From positions 1 to 64,000 of the forward strand of contig NZ_CP104302.1 in the NCBI RefSeq assembly GCF_025215495.1: DNA of 64,000 nucleotides. The letters run 5' to 3'. Within the stretch, counting starts at the first letter, position 1; every line of letters starts with the position of its first letter. A model generated the notes under the pieces. The model was not told the DNA's origin. It searched no databases and worked only from the letters and a program-made list of their open reading frames with translations. This document shows positions 1-13,308 of this stretch, one piece after another. Position numbers and translations under genes: made by a program. This DNA is from Mycolicibacterium brumae (GTDB taxonomy: Bacteria; Actinomycetota; Actinomycetes; Mycobacteriales; Mycobacteriaceae).

Positions 1-1473
1 ATGGCTGACGACGCCGCGACCTCTTTCGCCAGCCTGTGGAATGACGTCGTCATCGAACTGAACAGTGACGGCGACGGCTCCGCTCCCGCCCTCTCCAAGC
101 AGCAGCGCGCGTGGCTCAAGCTGGTCCACCCGTTGACGATCGTCGAAGGTTTCGCGCTGCTGTCGGTGCCCAGCGGATTTGTGCAGCAGGAGATCGAGCG
201 TCATCTGCGCGCGCCCATCATCGACGCCCTGAGCCGGCGACTCGGACAGCGCGTGGAACTCGGCGTCCGAATCGCGCCGCCGGATGAGAACGGCGCACAG
301 AACTTCCCGCCGGCGCCGGCGCCACGGCCCGAGGCCGTCGCCCCGGTGGCGGACGACGAACCCTCCGATCACGACGTCGACCTCGCCCACGACAACTGGC
401 CGAACCACTTCTCCCCAGATCCCGGCCGGGACGGATCCGGCGAAGTCAGCCTCAACCGCCGGTACACCTTCGACACCTTCGTCATCGGCGCGTCGAATCG
501 CTTCGCCCACGCTGCGGCGCTGGCGATCTCCGAGTCGCCGGCCCGCGCCTACAACCCGCTGTTCATCTGGGGTGAGTCCGGATTGGGTAAGACGCACCTG
601 TTGCACGCGGCCGGCAACTACGCCCAGCGGCTGTTCCCGGGCATGCGGGTGAAGTACGTCAGCACCGAGGAATTCACCAACGACTTCATCAACTCGCTGC
701 GCGACGACCGCAAGGCGTCGTTCAAGCGCAGTTACCGCGACATCGACATCCTGTTGGTCGACGACATCCAGTTCATCGAAGGCAAAGAAGGCATCCAGGA
801 GGAGTTCTTCCACACCTTCAACACCCTGCACAACGCCAACAAGCAGATCGTCATCTCTTCTGACCGTCCGCCCAAACAGTTGGCGACCCTCGAGGACCGG
901 CTCCGCACCCGATTCGAGTGGGGCTTGATCACCGATGTGCAGCCGCCGGACCTGGAGACCCGAATCGCGATTCTCCGGAAGAAGGCACAGGTTGAGCGGC
1001 TTGCCGTGCCGGACAATGTGCTCGAGCTGATCGCCAGCAGCATCGAGCGCAATATCCGGGAGCTCGAGGGCGCTCTGATCCGGGTGACCGCGTTCGCGTC
1101 GCTGAACCGCACCCCGATCGACACCGCGCTGGCCGAGATCGTGCTGCGCGACCTGATCGCCGACGCCGGCACCATCCAGATCAGCGTGGCCACCGTGATG
1201 GCCGCGACCGCGGAATATTTCGACACCACGGTCGAGGAGTTGCGCGGGCCGGGCAAGACCCGTCAACTCGCGCAGTCTCGCCAGATCGCCATGTATCTGT
1301 GCCGCGAACTGACCGATCTGTCACTGCCCAAGATCGGCCAGGCGTTCGGCCGAGATCACACCACAGTGATGTACGCGCAGCGCAAGATCCTCAAGGAGAT
1401 GGCCTACCGGCGTGAGGTTTTCGATCACGTCAAGGAGCTCACCACCCGGATCCGGCAGCGCTCCCGGCACTGA
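1..1473 (+). CDS. dnaA: Chromosomal replication initiator protein DnaA
   Basis: The 490-aa product is the AAA+ initiator that binds DnaA boxes in oriC, melts the origin and loads the replicative helicase. Visible features are an N-terminal interaction domain (about 1-90), a Pro-rich linker (about 95-150), a Walker A motif GESGLGKT near residue 191, a Walker B motif LLVDDIQF near 250, and the C-terminal DNA-binding signature [12 protein letters not shown] near 452. The ATG is the first base of the window, so its promoter and the rpmH side are not visible. Length and domain order are normal for mycobacterial DnaA, and it is followed by oriC and dnaN as expected. Confidence 0.98.
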   Translation: MADDAATSFASLWNDVVIELNSDGDGSAPALSKQQRAWLKLVHPLTIVEGFALLSVPSGFVQQEIERHLRAPIIDALSRRLGQRVELGVRIAPPDENGAQNFPPAPAPRPEAVAPVADDEPSDHDVDLAHDNWPNHFSPDPGRDGSGEVSLNRRYTFDTFVIGASNRFAHAAALAISESPARAYNPLFIWGESGLGKTHLLHAAGNYAQRLFPGMRVKYVSTEEFTNDFINSLRDDRKASFKRSYRDIDILLVDDIQFIEGKEGIQEEFFHTFNTLHNANKQIVISSDRPPKQLATLEDRLRTRFEWGLITDVQPPDLETRIAILRKKAQVERLAVPDNVLELIASSIERNIRELEGALIRVTAFASLNRTPIDTALAEIVLRDLIADAGTIQISVATVMAATAEYFDTTVEELRGPGKTRQLAQSRQIAMYLCRELTDLSLPKIGQAFGRDHTTVMYAQRKILKEMAYRREVFDHVKELTTRIRQRSRH

Positions 1474-2026
1474 TTCACCGCCGCTGTGACACCGCCGCCA
1501 CGCGTCGTGACGACCTCGCGTAGGCCGACACACCCTGCGACACACCGAGCGTTCCCTGGGGCGCCCGATCCATGCGAAGAAACTTGAGTCTCTCCCGTCA
1601 CAACCACACCAGTCCCGGGCTGGGGATCGCCTGGGGACAACACCCGTTGCCGATTGGGACCGCAGATGTGAACAGATCCCACAACCTCCGACCATCCACA
1701 CCCCAGCCGGCGGGCCGGCGAAGTCATCCCAACCCGATCCCCACCCCGAAACCGACGCGGACCAGGGTGAACACCGGGTTATCCCCAGATTGCACAACCC
1801 CTAATACTGTTACTTGAATATCTATCTAGATTCTTCTTAGAAGACAGCGGCTGGGGAACAACGCCGCACAGGCCTCGGCGCGGGCGCCGCTGCGCACACC
1901 GATCCGACTGCACCGATACGCTTTCAAGTTGAGCCGGAAGGCTCTACGGTTGTTCTTCGGTCGCCGGGGAAGCTTGAGGCGGACAATCTTGAGGAAAGGG
2001 ACGCCCCACAACATGGTGGTTACGTC
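1474..2026. other. oriC: Chromosomal replication origin (oriC), dnaA-dnaN intergenic region
   Basis: This 553-bp gene-free stretch between dnaA and dnaN is the usual mycobacterial origin position. I see degenerate DnaA-box-like 9-mers, including TGGGGACAA (1632-1640), TGTGAACAG (1667-1675), CCATCCACA (1692-1700) and TTATCCCCA (1779-1787). They are followed by a clear AT-rich island at about 1801-1845, a good candidate for the unwinding element. No strict TTATCCACA box occurs here, although such boxes occur elsewhere in the window. The right end carries the dnaN ribosome-binding region. The location is supported by synteny; box assignments are by eye. Confidence 0.88.
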
Positions 2027-2030
2027 GTGA
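2013..2030 (+). promoter_or_regulatory. Five-codon upstream ORF (MVVTS) coupled to the dnaN start
   Basis: An ATG at 2013 opens a reading frame ATG GTG GTT ACG TCG TGA. Its TGA (2028-2030) overlaps the GTG start of dnaN (2027-2029) in a GTGA arrangement. The only strong Shine-Dalgarno-like sequence, GAGGAAAGGG at 1991-2000, is placed for this ATG (12-nt gap) and is about 26 nt from the dnaN GTG. This suggests that ribosomes may reach dnaN by termination-reinitiation. Translation of the leader is inferred from sequence only. Confidence 0.45.
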
Positions 2031-3214
2031 CGTCGTCTGTCGGTCTGTCCGATCTCCGATTCCGTGTCGTTCGTGAGGACTTCGCCGACGCGGTGGCCTG
2101 GGTGGCCCGCAACCTTCCGTCCCGGCCGACCGCTCCGGTCCTCGCCGGTGTGCTGCTGGCCAGCAGTGACGACGGCCTGTCCATCTCGGGATTCGACTAC
2201 GAGGTTTCCGCGCAGGTCCAGGTGGCCGCCGAAATCGCTTCTCCGGGTGCGGTTTTGGTTTCCGGTCGACTGCTCTCCGATATCACCCGGGCGCTTCCGG
2301 CCAAGCCGGTCGATGTCAGCGTTGAGGGCACCCGGGTGCTCTTGACCTGCGGAAGCGCCAAGTTCTCGCTGCCCACCATGGCCGTCGAGGACTACCCCAC
2401 GTTGCCGACGCTGCCGGAAGAAACCGGCGTGCTGCCCACTGATGTGTTCTCCGAGGCGATCAGCCAGGTCGCGGTGGCGGCCGGCAAGGACGACACCCTG
2501 CCGATGCTCACCGGCATCCGGGTGGAGATCTCCGGCGACAAAATCGTGATGGCCGCAACCGACCGGTTCCGGCTGGCTGTCCGCGAGCTGACCTGGTCGA
2601 CGAGTTCGGCCGGTGTGGAGGCCGCCGTTTTGGCCCCCGCGAAGACACTGGCCGAAGCCGCCAAGGCCGGCACCGCCGGAACCGACGTCCACCTGGCCCT
2701 CGGGGCCGGGCCGACGGTCGGCAAGGAAGGTCTGCTGGGCATTCGCAGTGAAGGCAAGCGCAGCACCACCCGTCTGCTGGACGCCGAGTTCCCGAAGTTC
2801 CGCCAGCTGCTGCCGGCCGAGCACACCGCCGTGGCCACCATCGACGTCGCAGAGCTGACCGAAGCCATCAAGCGCGTCGCGCTGGTCGCCGATCGCGGCG
2901 CCCAGGTCCGGATGGAATTCGGCGATGATTCGCTTCGGCTGTCCGCCGGGACCGAGGACACCGGACGGGCCGAGGAAGAACTGGCGGTCGAGTTCGCCGG
3001 CGAGCCACTCACCATCGCCTTCAACCCGGCGTATCTCACCGACGGCCTCGGCGCGCTGCACTCCTCGAAGGTGTCGTTCGGCTTCACCACCTCGAACAAG
3101 CCGGCGGTCCTGCGGCCGGCCCCGCAGGATTCCGCGCCGACGGGTTCGGGACCGTTCCCCGCGGTGGACACCGAATACGTCTACCTGCTGATGCCGGTCC
3201 GGCTCCCGGGCTGA
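2027..3214 (+). CDS. dnaN: DNA polymerase III beta subunit (sliding clamp)
   Basis: The 395-aa product forms the ring-shaped clamp that tethers the replicative polymerase and recruits other DNA-handling proteins. The sequence shows the three repeated clamp domains, with conserved stretches such as [12 protein letters not shown] near residue 180 and the C-terminal [10 protein letters not shown] tail that builds the partner-binding pocket. I chose the GTG at 2027 because no in-frame start lies closer to the Shine-Dalgarno sequence and the product then begins like other mycobacterial DnaN proteins. It sits between oriC and recF, as in other actinobacteria. The start overlaps the stop of a tiny leader frame. 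Confidence 0.97.
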   Translation: MTSSVGLSDLRFRVVREDFADAVAWVARNLPSRPTAPVLAGVLLASSDDGLSISGFDYEVSAQVQVAAEIASPGAVLVSGRLLSDITRALPAKPVDVSVEGTRVLLTCGSAKFSLPTMAVEDYPTLPTLPEETGVLPTDVFSEAISQVAVAAGKDDTLPMLTGIRVEISGDKIVMAATDRFRLAVRELTWSTSSAGVEAAVLAPAKTLAEAAKAGTAGTDVHLALGAGPTVGKEGLLGIRSEGKRSTTRLLDAEFPKFRQLLPAEHTAVATIDVAELTEAIKRVALVADRGAQVRMEFGDDSLRLSAGTEDTGRAEEELAVEFAGEPLTIAFNPAYLTDGLGALHSSKVSFGFTTSNKPAVLRPAPQDSAPTGSGPFPAVDTEYVYLLMPVRLPG

Positions 3215-3233
3215 CCCGGCGCGGACGGCGACG

Positions 3234-4385
3234 GTGTACGTCCGTCATCTCACCCTGACCGACTTCAGATCCTGGCCTTCGGCCGATCTGGAACTGTCCC
3301 CCGGCCGCACGGTCTTCGTCGGATCCAATGGCTTCGGCAAGACGAATCTCGTTGAGGCACTGTGGTATTGCGCGTCACTGAGTTCTCATCGCGTGGCCAC
3401 CGACGCACCGCTGATCCGATCGGGCGCCGCCCGCGGAATCATCTCGGTGATCGTGGTCAACGAGGGCCGCGAACTCGCCGTCGACCTCGAGGTGGTGACC
3501 GGCCGGGCCAATAAGGCGCGTTTGAACCGCTCCCCGGTCCGCAGCGCGCGCGAAGTGATCGGCGCGCTGCGCGCGGTGATGTTCGCTCCCGAGGATCTGG
3601 CGCTGGTCCGAGGCGAACCCGGCGAGCGGCGCCGCTACCTCGACGATCTCGCCACCCAGCGCAGGCCTCGGATCGCCGGGGTGCGCGCCGATTACGACAA
3701 AGTCCTCAAACAACGCACCGCGTTGCTGAAATCCGCGACCGGCGGGCGCTGGCGACAGGATCCGAGTGTCATTTCCACCCTTGAGGTGTGGGACGACCAG
3801 TTGGCCCAGCACGGCGCCGAACTGGTGGCGGCCCGCTTGGAGTTGATCGAGATCCTCGCCCCGGAAGTCGTCGGCGCCTATCACGCATTGGCGCCCGCGT
3901 CTCGTCCGGCGGCGATCGGATATCGCAGTGCGGTGGCCGCCATCACCGAAGGTTCGGCCGTGGCGGTCCCCGAGATCAAGGGCGCCCTGCATGAGGAACT
4001 CGACCGTCGCCGGGCGGCGGAACTCGAGCGGGGTCTCTGCCTCGTCGGCCCGCACCGCGATGATCTGGAACTTCGGCTCGGTGACCAGCCGGCGAAGGGT
4101 TTCGCCAGTCACGGTGAATCCTGGTCGATGGCGCTGTCGCTCAAACTTGCCGCCTACAGGGTGTTGTGCGAGGACGGCAGCGAACCCGTGCTGCTGCTCG
4201 ACGATGTGTTCGCCGAGCTGGACACCGCCCGACGTCGCGCGCTGGCCGACGCGGTCGCAGACGCCGAACAGGTGTTGGTGACCGCCGCCGTCGGCGATGA
4301 CATCCCGGATAATTGGGAGGCCAGGCGTGTGTGTGTCGAGCTCCGCGACACCGATGAGGGGAGGGCTTCGGTGATGATCACATGA
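3234..4385 (+). CDS. recF: DNA replication and repair protein RecF
   Basis: RecF is an SMC-like ABC ATPase that helps load RecA at gaps in single-stranded DNA. The 383-aa protein has a Walker A motif GSNGFGKTN near residue 31, the ABC signature-type segment before the C-terminal Walker B motif ([12 protein letters not shown] near 323), and a coiled middle region. The start is a GTG at 3234, 19 bp after dnaN stops. The end overlaps the next gene by 4 bp (ATGA), indicating co-transcription and translational coupling. Length matches mycobacterial RecF. Confidence 0.96.
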   Translation: MYVRHLTLTDFRSWPSADLELSPGRTVFVGSNGFGKTNLVEALWYCASLSSHRVATDAPLIRSGAARGIISVIVVNEGRELAVDLEVVTGRANKARLNRSPVRSAREVIGALRAVMFAPEDLALVRGEPGERRRYLDDLATQRRPRIAGVRADYDKVLKQRTALLKSATGGRWRQDPSVISTLEVWDDQLAQHGAELVAARLELIEILAPEVVGAYHALAPASRPAAIGYRSAVAAITEGSAVAVPEIKGALHEELDRRRAAELERGLCLVGPHRDDLELRLGDQPAKGFASHGESWSMALSLKLAAYRVLCEDGSEPVLLLDDVFAELDTARRRALADAVADAEQVLVTAAVGDDIPDNWEARRVCVELRDTDEGRASVMIT

Positions 4386-4942
4386 CAGATCCCCAGCCAC
4401 CGGAAACCGATCCGTCGGCGGAACCGGCCGGCATGGATCTGGTCAGGCGAGCCTTGGAAGAGGCCCGTGGCGCGGCGCGAACACAGGGCAAAGAGGTCGG
4501 GCGGGGCCGCTCCTCCCCCGCCGAACCCCGAAAATCCGGCGCGGCGAGTCGCCGTCGGCGCTGGTCAGGGCCCGGTCCCGACGGCCGTGACCCGCAGACC
4601 CTGGGGTCGGTGGCCAATAATGTGGCGCGATCGCGCGGTTGGACGCCGCGGGTCGCCGAGGGCTCGGTCTTCGGCCAGTGGGCCACCGTCGTCGGTGAAC
4701 AGATCGCCGAACACGCCAGCCCGGTCGCGCTGCGTGACGGCGTTCTCCATATATCTGCTGAATCGACGGCCTGGGCGACTCAGCTGCGAATGGTTCAGAG
4801 TCAGATCCTGGCGAAAATCGCGACCGCGGTCGGCGACGGAGTGGTCACCAGCGTCCGCATCACCGGACCGACGGCCCCGTCCTGGCGAAAGGGACCCCGC
4901 AGCATGCCGGGTGGCCGCGGGCCCCGGGACACCTACGGCTAG
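4382..4942 (+). CDS. dciA: DciA-type helicase loader (DUF721), Rv0004 homologue
   Basis: This 186-aa protein belongs to the DUF721/DciA family, which loads or recruits the DnaB replicative helicase in bacteria that lack DnaC. The N-terminal 75 residues are charged and Pro/Arg-rich and probably disordered. The DciA domain follows, with a [20 protein letters not shown] segment at about 97-116 and an [14 protein letters not shown] segment around 124-137. It overlaps recF by 4 bp. The order dnaA-dnaN-recF-dciA-gyrB is the standard mycobacterial arrangement, so the family assignment is strong even though the sequence is divergent outside the core. Confidence 0.92.
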   Translation: MTDPQPPETDPSAEPAGMDLVRRALEEARGAARTQGKEVGRGRSSPAEPRKSGAASRRRRWSGPGPDGRDPQTLGSVANNVARSRGWTPRVAEGSVFGQWATVVGEQIAEHASPVALRDGVLHISAESTAWATQLRMVQSQILAKIATAVGDGVVTSVRITGPTAPSWRKGPRSMPGGRGPRDTYG

Positions 4943-5045
4943 ATCGCCCGCCAACGCCGAAAGCCCGCGTTTCTGGCGTCAGGACGCGCCTAGATCGGAG
5001 ATATTCCGCCCACGGCGCAAATAGGACGCTCAAAACACCCCCTGA

Positions 5046-7172
<2,127 letters not shown>

Positions 7173-7207
7173 CCACCAGGCCACTAGCAGAAGCCACTGA
7201 GGATCAG

Positions 7208-9706
<2,499 letters not shown>

Positions 9707-9734
9707 CGGCGCGCCAGAGCGGTAAGGGAGCAGT

Positions 9735-10649
9735 GTGACGGCACCGAATGACCCCACCGAGGAGTCGGGTTCGGGATCCAACGGCGCAACGGCGGGTGAG
9801 TCCTCGGCCGCGGAACGGTCGGGGGACCCCCGCCCGACCCCGCGGCTGACCGAGACCGGGGAAACGCCACCGTGGCAGCGCGCCGCCCGGAAGCCGGCGG
9901 CCCCGAAGCCCGATCCGCGGCCCACCGCCCGCATCCCGGCCCAGAGCGCGGCGGGTTCCGGACCCACGACAGCCGCGCACGCGGCCGGGTCCTCCCCCGC
10001 GCCCCGGGATCCGATGCCCGCGCCGGTGAGCGCCCCGTCGGGTCCGACGCCGGCGGTGGCCGCGGCCAGCCCGGCGGGCGGGGTGAGCGCGCCGGCCGAG
10101 GCCGACGCGGGTCGGGCCAAGGAGTACGCCAGCGAGCTGCCCGATCTGTCCGGTCCCCGTCCGGCGGTGCGGCCGTCGACCCCGGAACGCAAGCCGGCCA
10201 CGGATTCCGGGCCCAACAGCGGTCCGTCGGAGGCTCCGGCCGGCCGCTCGGGCGCCCGGGTCCAGGTCGGAACGCGGTCGCGGACCGCGGGGCCGGTGCG
10301 GGCGAGCATGCAGATCCGCCGGATCGACCCGTGGAGCACGCTGAAGGTGTCGCTGCTGCTGTCGGTGGCGATCTTCTTCGTGTGGATGATCGCGGTCGCG
10401 ATCCTGTACCTGGTGCTCGGCGCGATGGGAGTGTGGACGAAACTCAACAGCAACGTCGGCGATCTGCTCAGCAGCGCGGGCGGGGCGGGCGAATTGGTGT
10501 CCGCCGGCAGCATCTTCAGCACCGCGCTGCTGATCGGCCTGGTCAACATTGTTCTGATGACGGCGATGGCCACCATCGGCGCGTTCATCTACAACCTCAG
10601 CACCGACATCGTCGGTGGTATCGAGGTCACCTTGGCGGATCGGGATTAG
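9735..10649 (+). CDS. DUF3566 membrane protein, Rv0007 homologue
   Basis: The 304-aa product has a long Pro/Ala/Gly-rich, probably disordered cytoplasmic N-terminus (about 1-190) and a compact C-terminal domain with two strong membrane segments (about 212-240 and 255-288). This is the DUF3566 architecture found immediately after gyrA in mycobacteria. Homologues are generally regarded as envelope or division-associated, but no activity is established and none can be read from the sequence. The GTG at 9735 is preceded by GTAAGGGAGC. It is the last gene of the origin block before the tRNA genes. Confidence 0.85.
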   Translation: MTAPNDPTEESGSGSNGATAGESSAAERSGDPRPTPRLTETGETPPWQRAARKPAAPKPDPRPTARIPAQSAAGSGPTTAAHAAGSSPAPRDPMPAPVSAPSGPTPAVAAASPAGGVSAPAEADAGRAKEYASELPDLSGPRPAVRPSTPERKPATDSGPNSGPSEAPAGRSGARVQVGTRSRTAGPVRASMQIRRIDPWSTLKVSLLLSVAIFFVWMIAVAILYLVLGAMGVWTKLNSNVGDLLSSAGGAGELVSAGSIFSTALLIGLVNIVLMTAMATIGAFIYNLSTDIVGGIEVTLADRD

Positions 10650-10654
10650 CCGTT

Positions 10655-10684
10655 TTGGAGACCGGCCACCCGGTGCGGTAATCT
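10655..10684 (+). promoter_or_regulatory. Promoter for tRNA-Ile
   Basis: TTGGAG (10655-10660) and TAATCT (10679-10684) are separated by 18 bp, a good SigA-type arrangement. The expected start point is about 12-15 nt before the mature tRNA-Ile at 10705. Confidence 0.6.
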
Positions 10685-10704
10685 CGCTGCTCGGTTGGTC
10701 ACAC

Positions 10705-10778
10705 GGGCCTATAGCTCAGGCGGTTAGAGCGCTTCGCTGATAACGAAGAGGTCGGAGGTTCGAGTCCTCCTAGGCCCA
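10705..10778 (+). tRNA. ileT: tRNA-Ile (GAT anticodon)
   Basis: The acceptor stem pairs GGGCCTA (10705-10711) with TAGGCCC (10771-10777), followed by discriminator A. The anticodon loop CTGATAA presents GAT, and the T arm GGAGGTTCGAGTCCTCC is standard. The CCA end is not fully encoded (ACCG follows). Confidence 0.97.
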
Positions 10779-10822
10779 CCGGTTCACGCCGGCGGACTGC
10801 CACTCACGCAGAAAGGCTCCCC

Positions 10823-10966
10823 GTGAAGCTGCTGCAACGGGTATTCATCGTCGTCACGGTGGCTGCCGCGGCCGCAATCGCCTGGTCCCGATTCCGCGGC
10901 GAGGTCTGGCACACCGTCGGCGAACACACCGAATCCCCCGCCCCGCGGCGGGTCGAGGGGCCTTAG
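10823..10966 (+). CDS. Small membrane-anchored protein, probable DLW-39 family
   Basis: A 47-codon frame starts with GTG at 10823, preceded by GAAAGG at 10811-10816. It encodes a hydrophobic N-terminal segment (about residues 5-21) followed by a basic and then acidic soluble tail containing EVWHTVGEH. Mycobacterial annotations place a short DLW-39 family protein between tRNA-Ile and tRNA-Ala, and position and size fit that family; I infer the match rather than having searched it. The function of the family is unknown. The last three codons and stop (TAG at 10964-10966) lie inside the tRNA-Ala gene, so the two transcripts must share or overlap sequence. Confidence 0.7.
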   Translation: MKLLQRVFIVVTVAAAAAIAWSRFRGEVWHTVGEHTESPAPRRVEGP

Positions 10967-11029
10967 CTCAGTTGGTAGAGCGCTGCCTTTGCAAGGCAGA
11001 TGTCAGGAGTTCGAATCTCCTAGGCTCCA
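10957..11029 (+). tRNA. alaT: tRNA-Ala (TGC anticodon)
   Basis: GGGGCCT (10957-10963) pairs with AGGCTCC (11022-11028, one G-T wobble) and discriminator A follows. The loop TTTGCAA gives anticodon TGC, and the T arm AGGAGTTCGAATCTCCT is intact. CCA is not encoded. The first 10 bases overlap the end of the small protein gene upstream. Confidence 0.96.
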
Positions 11030-11037
11030 CAAACACG

Positions 11038-11065
11038 AAACCCCAGGCCCGGCGGCCTGGGGTTT
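11038..11065. terminator. Hairpin terminator after tRNA-Ala
   Basis: A perfect 12-bp stem (11038-11049 with 11054-11065, AAACCCCAGGCC/GGCCTGGGGTTT) closes a 4-nt loop. The stem ends in TTT on one strand and, read in reverse, also in TTT, so it could act in both directions. Confidence 0.8.
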
Positions 11066-11080
11066 CGTCGCGTCGAAGGG

Positions 11081-11305
11081 TCAGCCGGCCTTCAGAGGCG
11101 CCATGGCGGCGGCGCCGTCGCCGCCCATCGACGGCAGGTCCGACAGCATGGCGACGAGGAGCTCGTTCTTGTCCGACAGGGCCTTTAGGTCGAAGGACGT
11201 GTAGTTGAACGAGGTGTAGCCGCGCACCAGCAGCCGGCTGCGGTTCAGATCCGACAGGTTGGTCCACGACGTGTACTCGGTGGACGGCGCGCTCGGATTC
11301 AAGTT
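11081..11305 (-). pseudogene. C-terminal remnant of a linear amide C-N hydrolase (penicillin V acylase/bile salt hydrolase-like)
   Basis: On the minus strand, about 74 codons ending at 11081 encode a segment with YTSWTNLSDLNRSRLLVRGY followed by TSFNYTSFDLKAL. This closely resembles the C-terminal strands of choloylglycine hydrolase/penicillin acylase Ntn-hydrolases, where a YT..T...D......YRTY....N....DL pattern is typical. No nucleophilic N-terminal Cys or upstream domain is present. The frame can be extended upstream to 11548, but that part has no family resemblance and carries regulatory DNA. I interpret it as a truncated remnant, not a functional enzyme. The family call is from pattern recognition. 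Confidence 0.5.
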
Positions 11306-11448
11306 GTGACCCGGAAACCCGCACCCGTGGGCCGGGTCGATGGTCACACCACGGCGCCGGGGCAGAGCGCTGACGGCTCTGAGGCTAGTGGGCGGGCATG
11401 GGCCGCGGTGCGGGATCCCGCGGGTCTTGGTCGCGTGCACACCCGAAG

Positions 11449-11480
11449 TTATCCACAGGACTTGTGCACAGTGTGGATAA
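11449..11480. promoter_or_regulatory. Inverted pair of strict DnaA boxes
   Basis: TTATCCACA (11449-11457) and TGTGGATAA (11472-11480) face each other 14 bp apart, about 52 bp upstream of the -35 element of the lipoprotein gene. Both match the canonical 9-mer exactly. Confidence 0.6.
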
Positions 11481-11531
11481 GTTACATCGCTGTGATTCAA
11501 TCGCCACCATCGACGATTCGGCCAACGACGG

Positions 11532-11559
11532 TTGACGAATAGCCGCACGGGGCTAGCCT
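11532..11559 (+). promoter_or_regulatory. SigA-type promoter of the lipoprotein gene
   Basis: TTGACG (11532-11537), a 16-bp spacer and TAGCCT (11554-11559) precede the ATG at 11570 by 10 nt. The predicted transcript has almost no 5' leader. Confidence 0.65.
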
Positions 11560-11569
11560 GGGCCGCACT

Positions 11570-12049
11570 ATGACTTCAATCCGGATTGCGCGAAACGTCG
11601 GTGTGCTGGCAGCGGTGGGCGTCCTGGGACTTGGGATGAGCGCCTGCGGCGGGGGCAGTGAAGAGCCCGCCGAGAGCAGCACGACGACCACCACCACCAC
11701 CAGCTCCGCCGCGAATACCGCTCCGGCCGCGACCACCACGTCGCAGGCCCCGGCGCCCGCCCCCGCTCCGCAGGACACCACGACGGTCCCGATGATGCCG
11801 AACCCGAATGGCGACGGGTCCGAGGTGCCGTGTGAGGGCACCGTGTGCACCAACCCGAACCATGGCGCGGGCTCCGATCCCGAGGAGAACGGCGGCGCCG
11901 ACATGGAGAGCCCCGACGGCAGCGGCGAGACCGTGCCGTGCGAGGGCACGGTGTGCACCAACCCGAACCATGGCGCGGGCGAGGACGGCGACCAGGACGC
12001 GGACGCTCCGCCGGAGCCGGGCCAGACCACCTTCGAGCCGGGCGAATAG
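11570..12049 (+). CDS. Lipoprotein with paired Cys/His-containing repeats
   Basis: The 159-aa product has a signal peptide of about 25 residues ending in a lipobox-like MSAC, so Cys26 is the likely lipidation site and the mature protein sits on the outer face of the membrane. A Thr/Ser/Ala/Pro-rich spacer follows. The C-terminal half carries two near-identical 16-residue units, VPCEGTVCTNPNHGAG, at 86-101 and 122-137, each with two Cys and one His. They could form disulfides or bind a metal; this is speculation. The tail is acidic. I do not recognise a named family. The promoter predicts a leaderless or nearly leaderless mRNA. Confidence 0.75.
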   Translation: MTSIRIARNVGVLAAVGVLGLGMSACGGGSEEPAESSTTTTTTTSSAANTAPAATTTSQAPAPAPAPQDTTTVPMMPNPNGDGSEVPCEGTVCTNPNHGAGSDPEENGGADMESPDGSGETVPCEGTVCTNPNHGAGEDGDQDADAPPEPGQTTFEPGE

Positions 12050-12090
12050 TCGCACACTCAGGTCGACCCGACGGTTAGGCAGGATCATTC

Positions 12091-12924
12091 ATGGAGCAGT
12101 ACCGTCGCGGAGACCTGGTTTTCGACGTCCTCGACCGCGGACCGGACGACGGGCCGCCGGTGATCCTCTTGCACGGCTTCCCGCAATTCAACACCAGCTG
12201 GAACCCGATCATGGATCGCCTTGTGGCACAAGGCTATCGGTGTCTGGCGCCGAACCAGCGCGGCTACTCCCCCGGCGCCCGGCCACTCCGGCGGCGCGAC
12301 TACACCGCTGATCAGTTGGCCGACGACGTCATCGGGTTGATCGACACCATCGGCGCGCCCAAGGCGCACCTGGTGGGACACGACTGGGGCGCCGCGGTCG
12401 CCTGGGCGGTGGCCGGCCGCGCGCCCGGCCGACTGGCCAGCCTGACCGCGCTTTCGGTGCCGCACAATGCCGCCTTCCTGAAGGCGATGGTCACCAGCAA
12501 GCAGGGCCTGGCCTCCTGGTACATGCTCGCGTTTCAGCTGCCCAAATTGCCGGAGCGGTTCCTGCGTGGCCGCGCCGGTCAGAAGTTTCTCGCCGAGTAC
12601 GGAGGCCAGCTTCCGGAGTTCGCGGAACGTGACATGGCCACGATGGCCCAGACCGGCGCGTTGACCGCGGCGCTGAATTGGTATCGCGCACTGCCGTTTT
12701 CGGACTTCCGGCAGGCGCGGACCAGGATCACGGTGCCGACCATGTACATCTGGAGCAACAAAGACAAGGCGCTGATGGAACGCGGCGGCCGCGACACCGC
12801 CCGCTTCGTCGACGCCGACTACCGCTACGAGATCCTGCACGGGGTGACGCACTGGATGGTTGATCAGGTCCCCGACACCATCGCCGACATGCTGCTGGAG
12901 TGGTTCGCCGCGCACCCCTCCTGA
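12091..12924 (+). CDS. Alpha/beta hydrolase, epoxide hydrolase-like
   Basis: The 277-aa enzyme has the alpha/beta-hydrolase fold signatures. An oxyanion segment LLHGFPQ lies near residue 27, the nucleophile elbow VGHDWGA gives Asp98, and a C-terminal GVTHW gives His254. Asp as nucleophile in an HDWG motif points to the epoxide hydrolase/haloalkane dehalogenase branch rather than serine esterases. RGYSPGARP near 57 and a cap region between about 130 and 210 fit epoxide hydrolases. The substrate cannot be read from the sequence. The ATG at 12091 follows GCAGGATC. The next gene on the same strand is 42 bp downstream. Confidence 0.85.
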   Translation: MEQYRRGDLVFDVLDRGPDDGPPVILLHGFPQFNTSWNPIMDRLVAQGYRCLAPNQRGYSPGARPLRRRDYTADQLADDVIGLIDTIGAPKAHLVGHDWGAAVAWAVAGRAPGRLASLTALSVPHNAAFLKAMVTSKQGLASWYMLAFQLPKLPERFLRGRAGQKFLAEYGGQLPEFAERDMATMAQTGALTAALNWYRALPFSDFRQARTRITVPTMYIWSNKDKALMERGGRDTARFVDADYRYEILHGVTHWMVDQVPDTIADMLLEWFAAHPS

Positions 12925-12966
12925 ACCCGCCCGACGAAATCCGTGGAGCGGCCGTAGGGTGAGCGC

Positions 12967-13308
12967 GTGCATCTGTTGTTCAGCTACGGAACCCTGCGTG
13001 ACCCCAACGTCCAGCAGGCGCTTTTCGGCCGCCCGGTTCCGTGCGAAGACGACAGCCTGCCCGGCTTCGAACTCGCCGAAGTGCTCATCACCGATCCGGC
13101 GGTGATCGCGGCCAGCGGTTCGGATCGGCATCCGATCCTGCGGCGCGGCACGCCGGAAGACGTCGTCGCCGGCGCCTGCTTGCGGCTCAACGACGAAGAA
13201 CTCGCCGCTGCCGATGACTACGAGGTCGACGACTACGCGCGCATCCCGGTGACGCTGGGCTCAGGGCGTCAAGCTTGGGCCTATGTGGCGGCCGCCGACG
13301 CGGTTTAG
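12967..13308 (+). CDS. Gamma-glutamylcyclotransferase-fold (AIG2-like) protein
   Basis: The 113-aa protein starts with LLFSYGTLRDPNVQ, the hallmark YGTL motif of the gamma-glutamylcyclotransferase/AIG2 fold, and ends with a typical YEVDDYARIPV and AWAYVA core. These enzymes release 5-oxoproline from gamma-glutamyl amines or peptides; the exact substrate here is unknown. The GTG start at 12967 lies 6 nt after a TAGGGT -10-like element, suggesting a leaderless mRNA. Its stop codon overlaps the stop of the convergent cwsA gene by 4 bp. Confidence 0.8.
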   Translation: MHLLFSYGTLRDPNVQQALFGRPVPCEDDSLPGFELAEVLITDPAVIAASGSDRHPILRRGTPEDVVAGACLRLNDEELAAADDYEVDDYARIPVTLGSGRQAWAYVAAADAV

